Source: VBDM01 sp035499735
GTDB taxonomy: Bacteria; Pseudomonadota; Gammaproteobacteria; Burkholderiales; SG8-39
Assembly: GCA_035499735.1 (NCBI GenBank)
Contig: DATJYC010000046.1
Span: 1 to 64,000, forward strand
Length of the DNA stretch: 64,000 nucleotides
Direction: 5' to 3'
Under the pieces are notes generated by a model, which searched no databases, was not told the origin of the DNA, and saw only the letters and a program-made list of their open reading frames with translations. Positions within the stretch are counted from its first letter, which is position 1. The number at the start of each line of letters is the position of its first letter. Both the position numbers and the translations under genes were made by a program. This document shows, in pieces, positions 35,700 through 44,364 of the stretch.

Positions 35700-37292
35700 G
35701 TGTCCAGCCCCGCTATAGCCTTGTGGCCCCCGCAGCCGGGCGCGGTGGCGGAGTCTTTCTGGGTCTCGCTCAAGTACTTCAACTTCTACCGCATCGTGGT
35801 CGCGGCGATCTTCCTGCTCTCGGTGCTGATCTTCGGAGACGCGCTCAGCCTGGGCAACCACGACCTCGTCGCCTTCACCTACGCAAGCGTCATCTACCTT
35901 GCGCTCGCTGTGGCCTTCCACATCATGCTCCGAAGGGCTCCGGCGTATTTCAACCTCCAGCTCACGCTGCACGTCGCGACGGACATCGTCGCCGTCGCAG
36001 TGCTCATGTACGCCTCGAGCGGGATCCGCAGCGGCCTGGGAGCGATGCTGCTGATTTCGCTCGCCGGCGCCGCGCTCGTCAGCCGCGGCAGGCTGATGCT
36101 CTTCTACGCGGCGCTCGCGTCGATCGCGGTGCTGCTCGAGCAGTCCTACTGGGTGCTGGTCGAAGACCAGAGTACGGCGAACTTTCTTCAGCCCGGCCTC
36201 CTGTCGATCGGCTACTTCGCGACCGCACTCATCACCAACCAGCTGGCGCGCCGCCTCATCCTGAACGAGCGCCTCGTGAAGCAGCGCGGCGCCGACCTCG
36301 CCGACCAGCTTCGCATCAACAGACTGATCATCCGCGATGTACAGGATGGCGTGCTCGTTGTCGACGCGAACGGCCTCGTACACCTGCACAACCCGCGCGC
36401 GGCCGACTTGCTCGGACGCGCGGTCCCGGAGCTGAGCCAGGTCGGCGCTTTCTCCGAGGAGCTCGCCCAGCGTCTCGCCGCGTGGCGCGCGGGTCAGGGG
36501 CCGGGCAGCGTCAGCATGCGGATCTCGGACAGCGGCCGAATCGTGCGCGGGCGCTTCGTTTCGGCGGGCGTGGCGGGCGGGGCCTTCAGCCTGGTGTTTC
36601 TCGAGGATCTGTCGAAACTCCAGGAGCAGGCGCAGCAGCTCAAGCTCGCCGCGCTGGGCCGGCTCACGGCCAGCATCGCCCACGAGATCCGCAACCCGCT
36701 GTCCGCCATCACGCACGCGGGCGACCTGCTGTACGAGGAGCAGCGCAGCCCCCAGAAGGAACGCATGGTGCAGATCATCCGGGACAACGCGCGGCGCCTG
36801 GAGCGCATGGTGCACGACGTGCTTCAGCTGTCGCGGCGCGACCGCGTCCAGCCCGAGCTGATCCGGGTGCGCCAGTTCCTGCTCACTTTCGTCGAGGAAT
36901 TCGCGCGAAACGAAGGTCAAATCCCGAGCGAGAGCTTCGCGGTCGAGGTGGGCGGCGAGGTGACCCTCGAATTCGACCGCGCGCATCTCAACCAGGTCCT
37001 GTGGAACCTGCTGCATAACGCCTGGCGGCACTGCCGCAGGCACGCCGGAAGCGTGCGCATCACGGCGTCGCGCCGGGCAAATCGCGTAGAATTGCACGTC
37101 ATCGACGACGGCGAAGGCGTGCCCAAGGCCCTGCAGGTGCAGTTGTTCGAGCCGTTCTTCACGACGTTCGCGAGCGGCACCGGCCTCGGCCTATACATCG
37201 CGCGCGAGCTGTGCGCCGCGAACGGCGCCAGTCTCGATTATCTGGACGGCGGCTCGGGAGCGGACTTCAGGATCGTATGGCAGGAACCGTAG
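35700..37292 (+). CDS. pilS: PilS sensor histidine kinase
   Basis: A 530-residue membrane sensor. Six hydrophobic segments occupy roughly residues 25-190, as in PilS, followed by a cytoplasmic PAS domain (VQDGVLVVDANGLVHLHNPR) and a kinase core: H box SIAHEIRNPLSAITHAGDLL, N box NQVLWNLLHNAW and G boxes IDDGEGVP and GTGLGLYIARELC. PilS responds to pilin levels in the inner membrane and controls PilR to set pilA transcription. It starts with GTG and overlaps pilR by 16 bases. Confidence 0.94.
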   Translation: MSSPAIALWPPQPGAVAESFWVSLKYFNFYRIVVAAIFLLSVLIFGDALSLGNHDLVAFTYASVIYLALAVAFHIMLRRAPAYFNLQLTLHVATDIVAVAVLMYASSGIRSGLGAMLLISLAGAALVSRGRLMLFYAALASIAVLLEQSYWVLVEDQSTANFLQPGLLSIGYFATALITNQLARRLILNERLVKQRGADLADQLRINRLIIRDVQDGVLVVDANGLVHLHNPRAADLLGRAVPELSQVGAFSEELAQRLAAWRAGQGPGSVSMRISDSGRIVRGRFVSAGVAGGAFSLVFLEDLSKLQEQAQQLKLAALGRLTASIAHEIRNPLSAITHAGDLLYEEQRSPQKERMVQIIRDNARRLERMVHDVLQLSRRDRVQPELIRVRQFLLTFVEEFARNEGQIPSESFAVEVGGEVTLEFDRAHLNQVLWNLLHNAWRHCRRHAGSVRITASRRANRVELHVIDDGEGVPKALQVQLFEPFFTTFASGTGLGLYIARELCAANGASLDYLDGGSGADFRIVWQEP

Positions 37293-38659
37293 CGAACCGG
37301 CGCGCGGAGCGGCGATCGACCAGCACCGTTCAGGGGACGGTGCTGGTCATCGACGACGAGGCGGATATCCGAGAGCTGCTCGAGCTTTCGCTCCTGAAGA
37401 TGGGGCTGGCGGTGGAGTGCACCGGGTCGGTGGCTTCCGCCAAACAGATGCTCCAGTCCAAGCGCTACGACCTGTGTCTCACCGACATGCGGCTGCCCGA
37501 CGGCGACGGCCTGGATCTCGTCCGGTTCATCGGGGCGCAGGTCGCGGACCTGCCCGTCGCCGTGATCACGGCGTTCGGCAGCACCGAGAATGCCGTGGCG
37601 GCGCTCAAGGCCGGAGCGTTCGACTACCTGACCAAGCCGCTTTCGCTGGATCAGCTGCGCGCGCTGGTGAGGTCGGCCCTGTCTCTTCCTCAGAAGCCGC
37701 CGCCCGCCAAGTCGGGAGAGCCACAGCTGCTGGGGGCGAGCCCGGGAATCGCGCAGGTGCGCGCGGTGATCGAGAAGCTTGCGCGCAGCCAGGCCCCCGT
37801 ATACATCACGGGCGAGTCGGGGAGCGGAAAGGAGCTTGCCGCGCGCCTTATCCACAGCAAGGGATCGCGGCGCGACAAGCCTTTCGTGCCGGTCAACTGC
37901 GGGGCCATTCCCGAGAATCTGATGGAGAGCGAGTTCTTCGGATACAAGAAGGGCGCTTTCACCGGTGCCGAGGGAGATCGCGACGGCTTCTTCCAGGCGG
38001 CCAACGGCGGCACGCTGTTCCTGGACGAAGTTGCCGACCTGCCCCTCGCGATGCAAGTCAAGCTACTGCGGGCGATCCAGGAGAAGCAGGTGCGAAAGGT
38101 CGGGGCGACCGCGGAGGACGCGGTGGACGTGCGCATCATCTGCGCCACCCACCAGAATCTCGCGGCCCGCGTCGAAGGCGGGAAGTTCCGGCAGGACCTG
38201 TACTATCGACTGGCCGTGATCGAGCTCAAGATGCCGCCGCTGCGCGAGTGCCGGGAGGACATTACGCTCCTGGCGGACGCGATCCTGCGGCGCCTCGCCG
38301 GCTCCGACGGCGCGCGCACCCCGCGGCTCTCCGACGGAGCCAAGAAGGCGCTGGCCGACTACGACTTTCCGGGAAACACCCGCGAGCTCGAGAACATACT
38401 GGAACGGGCGGTGGCACTCACCACGCGCGACGAGATCGAGCCCGAGGATCTGCAGCTCGCCCCGCCCCCGGCGCTTGCCCCGGAGCCCGGCGCGCCGAAC
38501 GCCAAGTGGCCGCTGCCGGACTATCTGGACCGCATCGAGAAGGAAGCGATCCTGGAGGCCCTGGAAAAGACCCGTTTCAATCGGACGGCCGCCGCAAAGC
38601 TTCTGGGCATCACCTTTAGGGCCTTGCGCTACCGCATGGAGCGGCTGGGAATCCGGTAG
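37277..38659 (+). CDS. pilR: PilR response regulator, sigma-54 activator
   Basis: A 460-residue NtrC-type regulator. It has a receiver domain (VLVIDDEADIREL, with the phosphorylated Asp in LCLTDMRLPDG), an AAA+ domain (Walker A GESGSGKE, and GAFTGA which contacts sigma-54) and a C-terminal Fis-type helix-turn-helix (FNRTAAAKLLGITFRALRYR). PilR drives sigma-54 dependent pilA expression. The start overlaps pilS, and ampD begins immediately after its stop. Confidence 0.95.
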   Translation: MAGTVANRRAERRSTSTVQGTVLVIDDEADIRELLELSLLKMGLAVECTGSVASAKQMLQSKRYDLCLTDMRLPDGDGLDLVRFIGAQVADLPVAVITAFGSTENAVAALKAGAFDYLTKPLSLDQLRALVRSALSLPQKPPPAKSGEPQLLGASPGIAQVRAVIEKLARSQAPVYITGESGSGKELAARLIHSKGSRRDKPFVPVNCGAIPENLMESEFFGYKKGAFTGAEGDRDGFFQAANGGTLFLDEVADLPLAMQVKLLRAIQEKQVRKVGATAEDAVDVRIICATHQNLAARVEGGKFRQDLYYRLAVIELKMPPLRECREDITLLADAILRRLAGSDGARTPRLSDGAKKALADYDFPGNTRELENILERAVALTTRDEIEPEDLQLAPPPALAPEPGAPNAKWPLPDYLDRIEKEAILEALEKTRFNRTAAAKLLGITFRALRYRMERLGIR

Positions 38660-39214
38660 GTGAATACCGGGTTTCTCGACGAGGAGGGAATCCTCCGGGG
38701 GGCGGAGCAGGTTTCCTCTCCCAATTGCGACGAGCGGCCGGAAGACGCGGACATCGCGCTGCTGGTCGTGCACAGCATCAGCCTGCCTCCGGGCGAGTTC
38801 GGTGGCGACGCCATACGGCGCCTGTTTACGAACACCCTCGATTTTTCCGCGCACCCCTACTACGCGAACCTGCGTGAGCTCAAGGTATCCGCGCATTTCC
38901 TCGTTCGCCGCGGCGGAGAGCTGGTTCAATTTGTGCCCTGCAGCAGGCGAGCTTGGCACGCGGGGGCTTCCAGCTGGCGCGGACGCGAGCGCTGCAACGA
39001 TTTTTCCGTCGGCGTGGAGCTCGAAGGCACCGAAGAAGAGGACTATGCAGACGCGCAATATGTCTGCCTGAGCCGCCTGCTGCACGCGCTGCGCAGGCGC
39101 TACCCGATCGTCGACGTGGTCGGTCACTCGGATATCGCTCCGGGGCGCAAGACCGACCCCGGTCCGGCGTTCGACTGGAGCCGTCTCCGGGGATCTCTGC
39201 AGTCCTTCGGCTGA
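38660..39214 (+). CDS. ampD: AmpD 1,6-anhydro-MurNAc-L-alanine amidase
   Basis: A 184-residue cytoplasmic zinc amidase that cleaves recycled anhydromuropeptides, and so affects beta-lactamase induction. The zinc ligands fit the N-acetylmuramoyl-L-alanine amidase fold: LLVVHSISLPPGEFGG, RRAWHAGASSWRGRE and VVGHSDIAPGRKTDPGPAFD. It starts with GTG directly after the pilR stop. Two lytic transglycosylase genes in this window produce the kind of muropeptide it processes. Confidence 0.95.
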   Translation: MNTGFLDEEGILRGAEQVSSPNCDERPEDADIALLVVHSISLPPGEFGGDAIRRLFTNTLDFSAHPYYANLRELKVSAHFLVRRGGELVQFVPCSRRAWHAGASSWRGRERCNDFSVGVELEGTEEEDYADAQYVCLSRLLHALRRRYPIVDVVGHSDIAPGRKTDPGPAFDWSRLRGSLQSFG

Positions 39215-39285
39215 ATCCGGCGACACGTCGCTCCACAGCGACAGAAGCAACTTCCAGCGGCGCTTGAGCAAGCCGCGCTTTCGGC

Positions 39286-39291
39286 TTGACA
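39286..39291 (+). promoter_or_regulatory. -35 element of nrdAB promoter
   Basis: A perfect TTGACA lies directly before the first NrdR-like box. No convincing -10 is found at 17 bases; the first NrdR-like box overlaps where it would be. Confidence 0.4.
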
Positions 39292-39293
39292 CT

Positions 39294-39340
39294 CCACTAG
39301 AATTGGTAGCACACTCTGTCGCAGATACCATATATTGTGT
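39294..39340. promoter_or_regulatory. Pair of NrdR-like boxes upstream of nrdAB
   Basis: CCACTAGAATTGGT (39294-39307) and ACCATATATTGTGT (39327-39340) each resemble the NrdR box ACAC-n6-GTGT type palindrome, and their centres are 33 bases apart, three helical turns. Known NrdR operators come as such pairs 31-33 bases apart before ribonucleotide reductase genes. NrdR represses when dATP is bound. Confidence 0.6.
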
Positions 39341-39346
39341 AGCTCA

Positions 39347-39396
39347 GGGGAAAGTCCCCCAGGTCCCGGCGTCGCCACCCCTAAGGCTGCGGGTGG
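39347..39396 (+). promoter_or_regulatory. Two hairpins in the nrdA leader
   Basis: GGGG/CCCC at 39347-39359 and CCACCC/GGGTGG at 39375-39396 can form two short GC-rich hairpins between the NrdR-like boxes and the nrdA ribosome binding site (gaggagagg). No riboswitch consensus is recognised. Confidence 0.35.
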
Positions 39397-39423
39397 TACA
39401 GAAGAAGACAAGAGGAGAGGCAT

Positions 39424-42303
39424 ATGCAGATCGCGGCTGAGACGAAGGCACCACAATCGGTTCCGGGGGCGCCTGTTTCCGACGTCAGCGCCGCAGCTCA
39501 GCCGGCGTTCTCCCAATACAAGGTGATCCGTCGCAACGGAGCCGTGGTCGGCTTCGAGCCGTCGAAGATTTCGGTCGCCGTAACCAAGGCCTTTCTTGCC
39601 GTCGAAGGGGGCCAGAGCGCGGCGTCCGCGCGGATCCGGGAGTTGGTGGCCGGCCTCACGGAAGCCGTGGTGAGCGCGCTCGCGCGGCGCCAGCCCGCGG
39701 GCGGCACGTTCCACATCGAGGACATTCAGGACCAGGTGGAGCTCGCGCTGATGCGATCGGGCGCGCACGAGGTTGCGCGCGCCTACGTGCTCTACCGCGA
39801 GAAGCGCGCCGAGGCGCGCGCTCAAGAAGCGGCGCAGCGGAAGAAGAGCGGCCAGCCCCAGCTGAACGTAGTGGAGAACGGCGTACGGCGGCCGCTCGAC
39901 ATGGCGCGCCTGAACGACCTGATCGCCTCCGCGTGCCAGTCGCTGGGCGAGGGCGTCGATCCCGGCCTGATCCTCGCCGAAACCCTCAAGAATCTATACG
40001 ACGGCGTGCCCGCAGAGGAGGTTCGCAAGTCGGTGGTGCTGTCGGCGCGCGCCCTGATCGAGAAGGACCCCGCGTACAGCTATGTCAGCGCGCGGCTGCT
40101 GCTTCACGCTATCCGGCGCGAAGTCCTGGGCGAGGAGGTCGCACACGCGGAAATGGCCAAGCGCTATGCCGAGTACTTCCCGCAGTTCGTGCGGCGGGGC
40201 ATCGAGGCCGAGCTCCTCGACGAGCGGCTGGCGAGCTTCGACCTGAAAAAGCTCGGCGCGGCGCTGGATGCCTCGCGCGACCTGAAGTTCGGCTACCTCG
40301 GCCTGCAGACGCTTTACGACAGGTACTTCCTGCACGTCCACGGAACGCGCATCGAGCTGCCGCAGGCCTTCTTCATGCGCGTGGCGATGGGACTGGCCTT
40401 GAACGAGATCGACCGCGAAGCGCGCGCGATCGAGTTCTACAACGTCCTTTCGTCGTTCGATTTCATGAGCTCGACGCCTACTCTCTTCAATTCCGGCACG
40501 ACACGCTCGCAGCTCTCGTCCTGCTACCTGACGACCGTGTCCGACAACCTGGATGGCATCTACGAGGCCATCAAGGAGAACGCGCTCCTGGCGAAGTATG
40601 CCGGGGGCCTCGGGAACGACTGGACTCCGGTGCGGGCGCTCGGCTCGCACATCAAGGGCACCAACGGCAAGTCTCAGGGCGTGGTCCCTTTCCTCAAGGT
40701 CGTCAACGACACGGCGGTGGCGGTGAACCAGGGAGGCAAGCGCAAGGGCGCGGTGTGCTCCTATCTCGAGACCTGGCACCTCGACATCGAGGAATTCCTT
40801 GAACTGCGCAAGAACACCGGTGACGACCGCCGCCGCACCCATGACATGAACACCGCGAACTGGATCCCGGACCTGTTCATGAAGAGGGTGATTGAGAACG
40901 GCGACTGGACGTTGTTCAGCCCTTCCGACGTGCCCGACCTGCACGATAAGTACGGACGCGCTTTCGAAAAGGCCTACATCGGTTACGAGGAACAGGCAGC
41001 CAGGGGCGACCTCAGGCTGTTCAAGAAGATCCCGGCCACGCAGCTGTGGCGGAAGATGCTGTCCATGCTCTTCGAGACCGGGCATCCGTGGATCACGTTC
41101 AAGGACCCTTGCAACCTGCGCTCGCCGCAGCAGCACGCGGGCGTGGTGCACAGCTCCAACCTTTGCACTGAGATCACGCTCAATACCAACGACAGCGAAA
41201 TCGCGGTGTGCAACCTCGGCTCGGTCAACATGCTCGGACACATGAAGACCGCAGGCGGCAGGCCCGCGCTCGATCACGAGAAGCTCAAGAAGACGATCTC
41301 GACGGCGATGCGAATGCTCGACAACGTGATCGACATCAACTACTACGCGGTCCGGAAGGCGCGCGATTCCAACGTGCGACACCGGCCCGTCGGCCTGGGA
41401 ATCATGGGTTTCCAGGACTGCCTTCACATGCTGCGCGTTCCCTACGGCTCGCAGGAGGCCGTCGAGTTCGCCGACCGCTCCATGGAGGCGATCGCGTACT
41501 TCACGTACTGGGCTTCGACCGAGCTGGCGGAGGAGCGCGGCCGCTACGCGTCCTACAAGGGGTCTCTGTGGGATCGCGGCATCCTGCCGCAGGACACGCT
41601 GGGCCTGCTGCGCGAGGAGCGAGGCGGCTACGTCGACATCGACCCGTCCGAGTCGATGGAATGGAAGTCGTTGCGCGAGCGCATCAAGCGGCACGGCATG
41701 CGCAACTCGAACTGTATCGCCATCGCTCCCACTGCGACCATCGCCAACATCATCGGTGTGTCGGCCTCGATCGAGCCGACCTTCCAGAACCTGTTCGTCA
41801 AGTCGAATCTGTCGGGCGAGTTCACGGTGGTCAACGAGTACCTCGTCGCCGACCTGAAGAAGCTCGGCCTGTGGGACGAAGTCATGGTGGCCGATCTCAA
41901 GTACTTCGACGGCAACCTCGCTCGCATCGACCGTGTGCCCGCGGAGCTGCGTGTCCTGTACGCCACGGCCTTCGAAATAGACCCCGCGTGGATCGTCGAG
42001 TCCGGGGCGCGTCGCCAGAAGTGGATCGACCAGTCGCAGTCGCTCAACATCTACATCGGCCAGGCCTCGGGGAAGAAGCTCGACGAGACCTATAAGCTGG
42101 CCTGGCAGCGGGGACTGAAGACGACCTACTACCTGCGGGCGATGGGCGCGACGCACGCCGAGAAATCCACCGTCAAGGCGGGCCAGCTGAACGCGGTCCC
42201 TGCGGAGTCCGGAGCCGCGGCCGCAGCAGGTGCGCGGCCGGCCGTCGAGCCCGAGATCAAGTTCTGCAAGATTGACGACCCGGAGTGCGAAGCCTGCCAG
42301 TGA
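39424..42303 (+). CDS. nrdA: Ribonucleoside-diphosphate reductase, class Ia alpha subunit
   Basis: The catalytic subunit reducing NDPs to dNDPs, 959 residues. It carries an N-terminal ATP-cone (YKVIRRNGAVVGFEPSKISV) and what looks like a second cone-type segment (LNVVENGVRRPLDMARLNDL), then the ten-stranded barrel with FNSGTTRSQLSSCYLTTVSD and the NSNCIAIAPTATIANIIG loop. The C-terminus ends CKIDDPECEACQ with the redox cysteine pair served by thioredoxin or glutaredoxin; trxA is at 63171. nrdB follows after 23 bases. Confidence 0.96.
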   Translation: MQIAAETKAPQSVPGAPVSDVSAAAQPAFSQYKVIRRNGAVVGFEPSKISVAVTKAFLAVEGGQSAASARIRELVAGLTEAVVSALARRQPAGGTFHIEDIQDQVELALMRSGAHEVARAYVLYREKRAEARAQEAAQRKKSGQPQLNVVENGVRRPLDMARLNDLIASACQSLGEGVDPGLILAETLKNLYDGVPAEEVRKSVVLSARALIEKDPAYSYVSARLLLHAIRREVLGEEVAHAEMAKRYAEYFPQFVRRGIEAELLDERLASFDLKKLGAALDASRDLKFGYLGLQTLYDRYFLHVHGTRIELPQAFFMRVAMGLALNEIDREARAIEFYNVLSSFDFMSSTPTLFNSGTTRSQLSSCYLTTVSDNLDGIYEAIKENALLAKYAGGLGNDWTPVRALGSHIKGTNGKSQGVVPFLKVVNDTAVAVNQGGKRKGAVCSYLETWHLDIEEFLELRKNTGDDRRRTHDMNTANWIPDLFMKRVIENGDWTLFSPSDVPDLHDKYGRAFEKAYIGYEEQAARGDLRLFKKIPATQLWRKMLSMLFETGHPWITFKDPCNLRSPQQHAGVVHSSNLCTEITLNTNDSEIAVCNLGSVNMLGHMKTAGGRPALDHEKLKKTISTAMRMLDNVIDINYYAVRKARDSNVRHRPVGLGIMGFQDCLHMLRVPYGSQEAVEFADRSMEAIAYFTYWASTELAEERGRYASYKGSLWDRGILPQDTLGLLREERGGYVDIDPSESMEWKSLRERIKRHGMRNSNCIAIAPTATIANIIGVSASIEPTFQNLFVKSNLSGEFTVVNEYLVADLKKLGLWDEVMVADLKYFDGNLARIDRVPAELRVLYATAFEIDPAWIVESGARRQKWIDQSQSLNIYIGQASGKKLDETYKLAWQRGLKTTYYLRAMGATHAEKSTVKAGQLNAVPAESGAAAAAGARPAVEPEIKFCKIDDPECEACQ

Positions 42304-42326
42304 GGAATACAACAAGGAGGAAATGA

Positions 42327-43463
42327 ATGCTTTCTCTTGACGATATCGGGGCCGAGGCGATTCCGGGCCTGAACCTGCAGACGGTCAGCGGCCTGGTGCC
42401 GCCGCCGGCGGCTTCCGCGGAGCGGTACTCCGCGGCCAACCGGGACCGCCGCGTGCGGGTGGAGGACAAGCGCATCATCAACGCACAGGCCGACGTCAAC
42501 CAGCTGGTGCCGTTCAAGTACAAGTGGGCGTGGGAGAAATATCTCGCCGGCTGCGCGAACCACTGGATGCCGCAGGAGATCAACATGAGCCGCGACATCG
42601 CCCTGTGGAAGGACCCCAACGGCCTTTCCGAAGACGAACGGCGCGTCGTGAAGCGCAACCTCGGATTCTTCGTGACGGCCGACTCGCTTGCGGCCAACAA
42701 CATCGTGCTTGGCACGTATCGCCACATCACCGCGCCCGAGTGTCGCCAGTACCTGCTGCGGCAGGCCTTCGAGGAAGCCATCCATACCCACGCCTACCAA
42801 TATATCGTCGAGAGCCTTCAGCTCGACGAAGGCGAGGTGTTCAACGCCTATCATGAGATTCCCAGCATCCGCGACAAGGACGAATTCCTCATCCCGTTCA
42901 TCGACACGCTGACCGATCCCTCCTTCAGGACCGGGACGCCCGAGGCCGACCAGAAGCTCCTCAGGAGCCTGATTGTTTTCGCTTGCCTCATGGAAGGCCT
43001 GTTCTTCTACGTGGGATTCACGCAGATCCTGGCTCTCGGCCGGCAGAACAAGATGACCGGCGCCGCCGAGCAATACCAGTACATCCTCCGCGACGAATCG
43101 ATGCACTGCAACTTCGGCATAGACCTGATCAATCAGATCAAGATGGAGAATCCGCAGCTGTGGAGTTCCGAATTCCGCGAGGAGATCCAGGAGCTGATCC
43201 GCAAGGCCGTCGAGCTCGAGTACCGATACGCCGAAGACACGATGCCACGGGGCGTCCTGGGGCTCAACGCGCCGATGTTCAAGGAATACCTGCGCTTCAT
43301 CGCTAACCGCCGCTGCCAGCAAATTGGCGTTGATCCCATGTTCCAGGGGGCGAGCAACCCCTTCCCGTGGATGAGCGAAATGATCGACCTCAAGAAGGAG
43401 CGGAATTTTTTCGAGACCAGGGTAATCGAGTATCAGACTGGGGGTGCCCTCAGTTGGGACTAG
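42327..43463 (+). CDS. nrdB: Ribonucleoside-diphosphate reductase, class Ia beta subunit
   Basis: The radical-generating di-iron subunit, 378 residues. Iron ligands fit VTADSLAANN, EEAIHTHAYQY and LRDESMHCNFG. The tyrosine of IHTHAY sits where the stable radical forms, and the first ligand is Asp, so this is a regular class Ia rather than a Phe-containing class Ic subunit. A strong AAGGAGG precedes the ATG. The stop codon lies inside a 12-base tandem repeat (43454-43489). Confidence 0.96.
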   Translation: MLSLDDIGAEAIPGLNLQTVSGLVPPPAASAERYSAANRDRRVRVEDKRIINAQADVNQLVPFKYKWAWEKYLAGCANHWMPQEINMSRDIALWKDPNGLSEDERRVVKRNLGFFVTADSLAANNIVLGTYRHITAPECRQYLLRQAFEEAIHTHAYQYIVESLQLDEGEVFNAYHEIPSIRDKDEFLIPFIDTLTDPSFRTGTPEADQKLLRSLIVFACLMEGLFFYVGFTQILALGRQNKMTGAAEQYQYILRDESMHCNFGIDLINQIKMENPQLWSSEFREEIQELIRKAVELEYRYAEDTMPRGVLGLNAPMFKEYLRFIANRRCQQIGVDPMFQGASNPFPWMSEMIDLKKERNFFETRVIEYQTGGALSWD

Positions 43464-43489
43464 CCTTGGGACTAGTCTTGGGACTAGTC
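43454..43489. repeat. Tandem 12-base repeat over nrdB stop codon
   Basis: Three copies of TTGGGACTAGYC in direct tandem; the first two differ only at one base. The nrdB stop TAG is in the first copy. Such a short run may vary in copy number without changing the NrdB protein. Confidence 0.85.
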
Positions 43490-43514
43490 CTCCAGTTGTC
43501 ACAAGGGTGCCCAC

Positions 43515-43799
43515 ATGCATCGCGTGACGGAGTGCAAAGCATCACCCGACTATAGGCTGTGGCTGAGGTTCGAGGACGGCCTGGAGGGCAGCGTGTTTCT
43601 CGGGAATCTCCTGGAGCTGGGCGACTTCAGCGTGTGGCGCGACGTCGATCAGTTCTGTCGCGCCGCGGTGGACGCGCAGGCGGCGACCGTCGTCTGGGAC
43701 GGCGGGATTCAGTTCGACCCCGACATTCTCTACCAGGATCTCCTCTCCAGCATGGTAGCCAAGGAATTCGATTCTCCGGGGACGGATCCCGGGGATTGA
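43515..43799 (+). CDS. DUF2442 domain protein
   Basis: A 94-residue protein matching DUF2442: CKASPDYRLWLRFEDGLEG, then GNLLELGDFSVWRD and WDGGIQFDPDILYQDLL. DUF2442 proteins often occur in pairs with toxin-like or nuclease-like DUF4160 proteins, but no such partner is next to it. Function unknown. It starts 51 bases after nrdB and ends 60 bases before the H1-like gene. Confidence 0.85.
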   Translation: MHRVTECKASPDYRLWLRFEDGLEGSVFLGNLLELGDFSVWRDVDQFCRAAVDAQAATVVWDGGIQFDPDILYQDLLSSMVAKEFDSPGTDPGD

Positions 43800-43859
43800 A
43801 TGGTCCGTCCTTACTGGGCGGGCTCGAAGCATCTCTTACAACTTTCAACGGAGGTCGAT

Positions 43860-44132
43860 ATGGCGAAGAAGAGAAAGAGCAAGAAGGCGGCGAAGAAGAA
43901 GAAAAAAAGGAGGGCAGCAGGAGGCAGGAAGAGAAGAGCGCTCAAGCGGCCCGCAAGAAAAGCGGCCAAGAAGAAGGCGAAGCGGAAAACAGCCAGGAAA
44001 GCCGCCATGAAGCCGGCAGCGACGGCGGGGTCGGCGGGCACGGCGTCCTCGATGATGACGACGCCGGAGGGGGTGAAGACCGCCCTGAATCCCGCGGCAG
44101 CGTGGCCCTTTCCGACGGGTTCCAGGCCCTGA
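43860..44132 (+). CDS. Histone H1-like lysine-rich nucleoid protein
   Basis: A 90-residue, extremely basic protein: residues 1-50 are almost only Lys, Arg and Ala (MAKKRKSKKAAKKKKKRRAA, GGRKRRALKRPARKAAKKKA), then a short Ala/Thr linker and the C-terminal KTALNPAAAWPFPTGSRP. I recall that tail from Burkholderiales H1-like proteins; the composition suggests DNA or RNA binding. A perfect GGAGG precedes the ATG 5 bases away. The codons are purine-rich with an A7 run (43902-43908) prone to slippage. The other long frame here is acidic and is regarded as a shadow. Confidence 0.75.
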   Translation: MAKKRKSKKAAKKKKKRRAAGGRKRRALKRPARKAAKKKAKRKTARKAAMKPAATAGSAGTASSMMTTPEGVKTALNPAAAWPFPTGSRP

Positions 44133-44247
44133 AGCGCTTGGCGTTCGAGCTGCGCTCAGTCCGGGGGCTCCTGCGCCTCGGGCTGAGCCGCAGGCTCTAG
44201 CCTGGACGTCCGGCCAAGGTAGTTAGCTCGCGCTTACTATACAAGGA

Positions 44248-44276
44248 TTGACCATGGCTAAGTGCTTATATAAAAT
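44248..44276 (+). promoter_or_regulatory. Promoter of the second lytic transglycosylase gene
   Basis: TTGACC (44248-44253) and TAAAAT (44271-44276, five of six -10 bases) are spaced by exactly 17 bases, inside an AT-rich island that contrasts with the flanking DNA. A TGCTG/CAGCA hairpin at 44282-44296 lies in the predicted 5' untranslated region. Confidence 0.75.
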
Positions 44277-44364
44277 AGTTTTGCTGCGTCGCAGCACATT
44301 TCATCCGGAACTAGCTGCCGTCCAAAGCGGCCAGACAGCTACGGACCAGAAGGAGGTCGGTGCG

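Noticed and set aside
39341..39423. Cobalamin-type riboswitch before nrdA
   Set aside because: The leader is too short and lacks the B12-box sequence; only two small hairpins are present.
43515..44132. Toxin-antitoxin pair made of DUF2442 and its neighbour
   Set aside because: The neighbour is an H1-like basic protein, not a DUF4160 or toxin-like protein, and there is no overlap or coupling.
43559..44200. Acidic frame overlapping DUF2442 and the H1-like gene, possibly reached by slippage on A7
   Set aside because: Zero-frame H1-like protein has a strong ribosome binding site and a recognisable C-terminus; the alternative frame is low-complexity Glu/Gly with no match.
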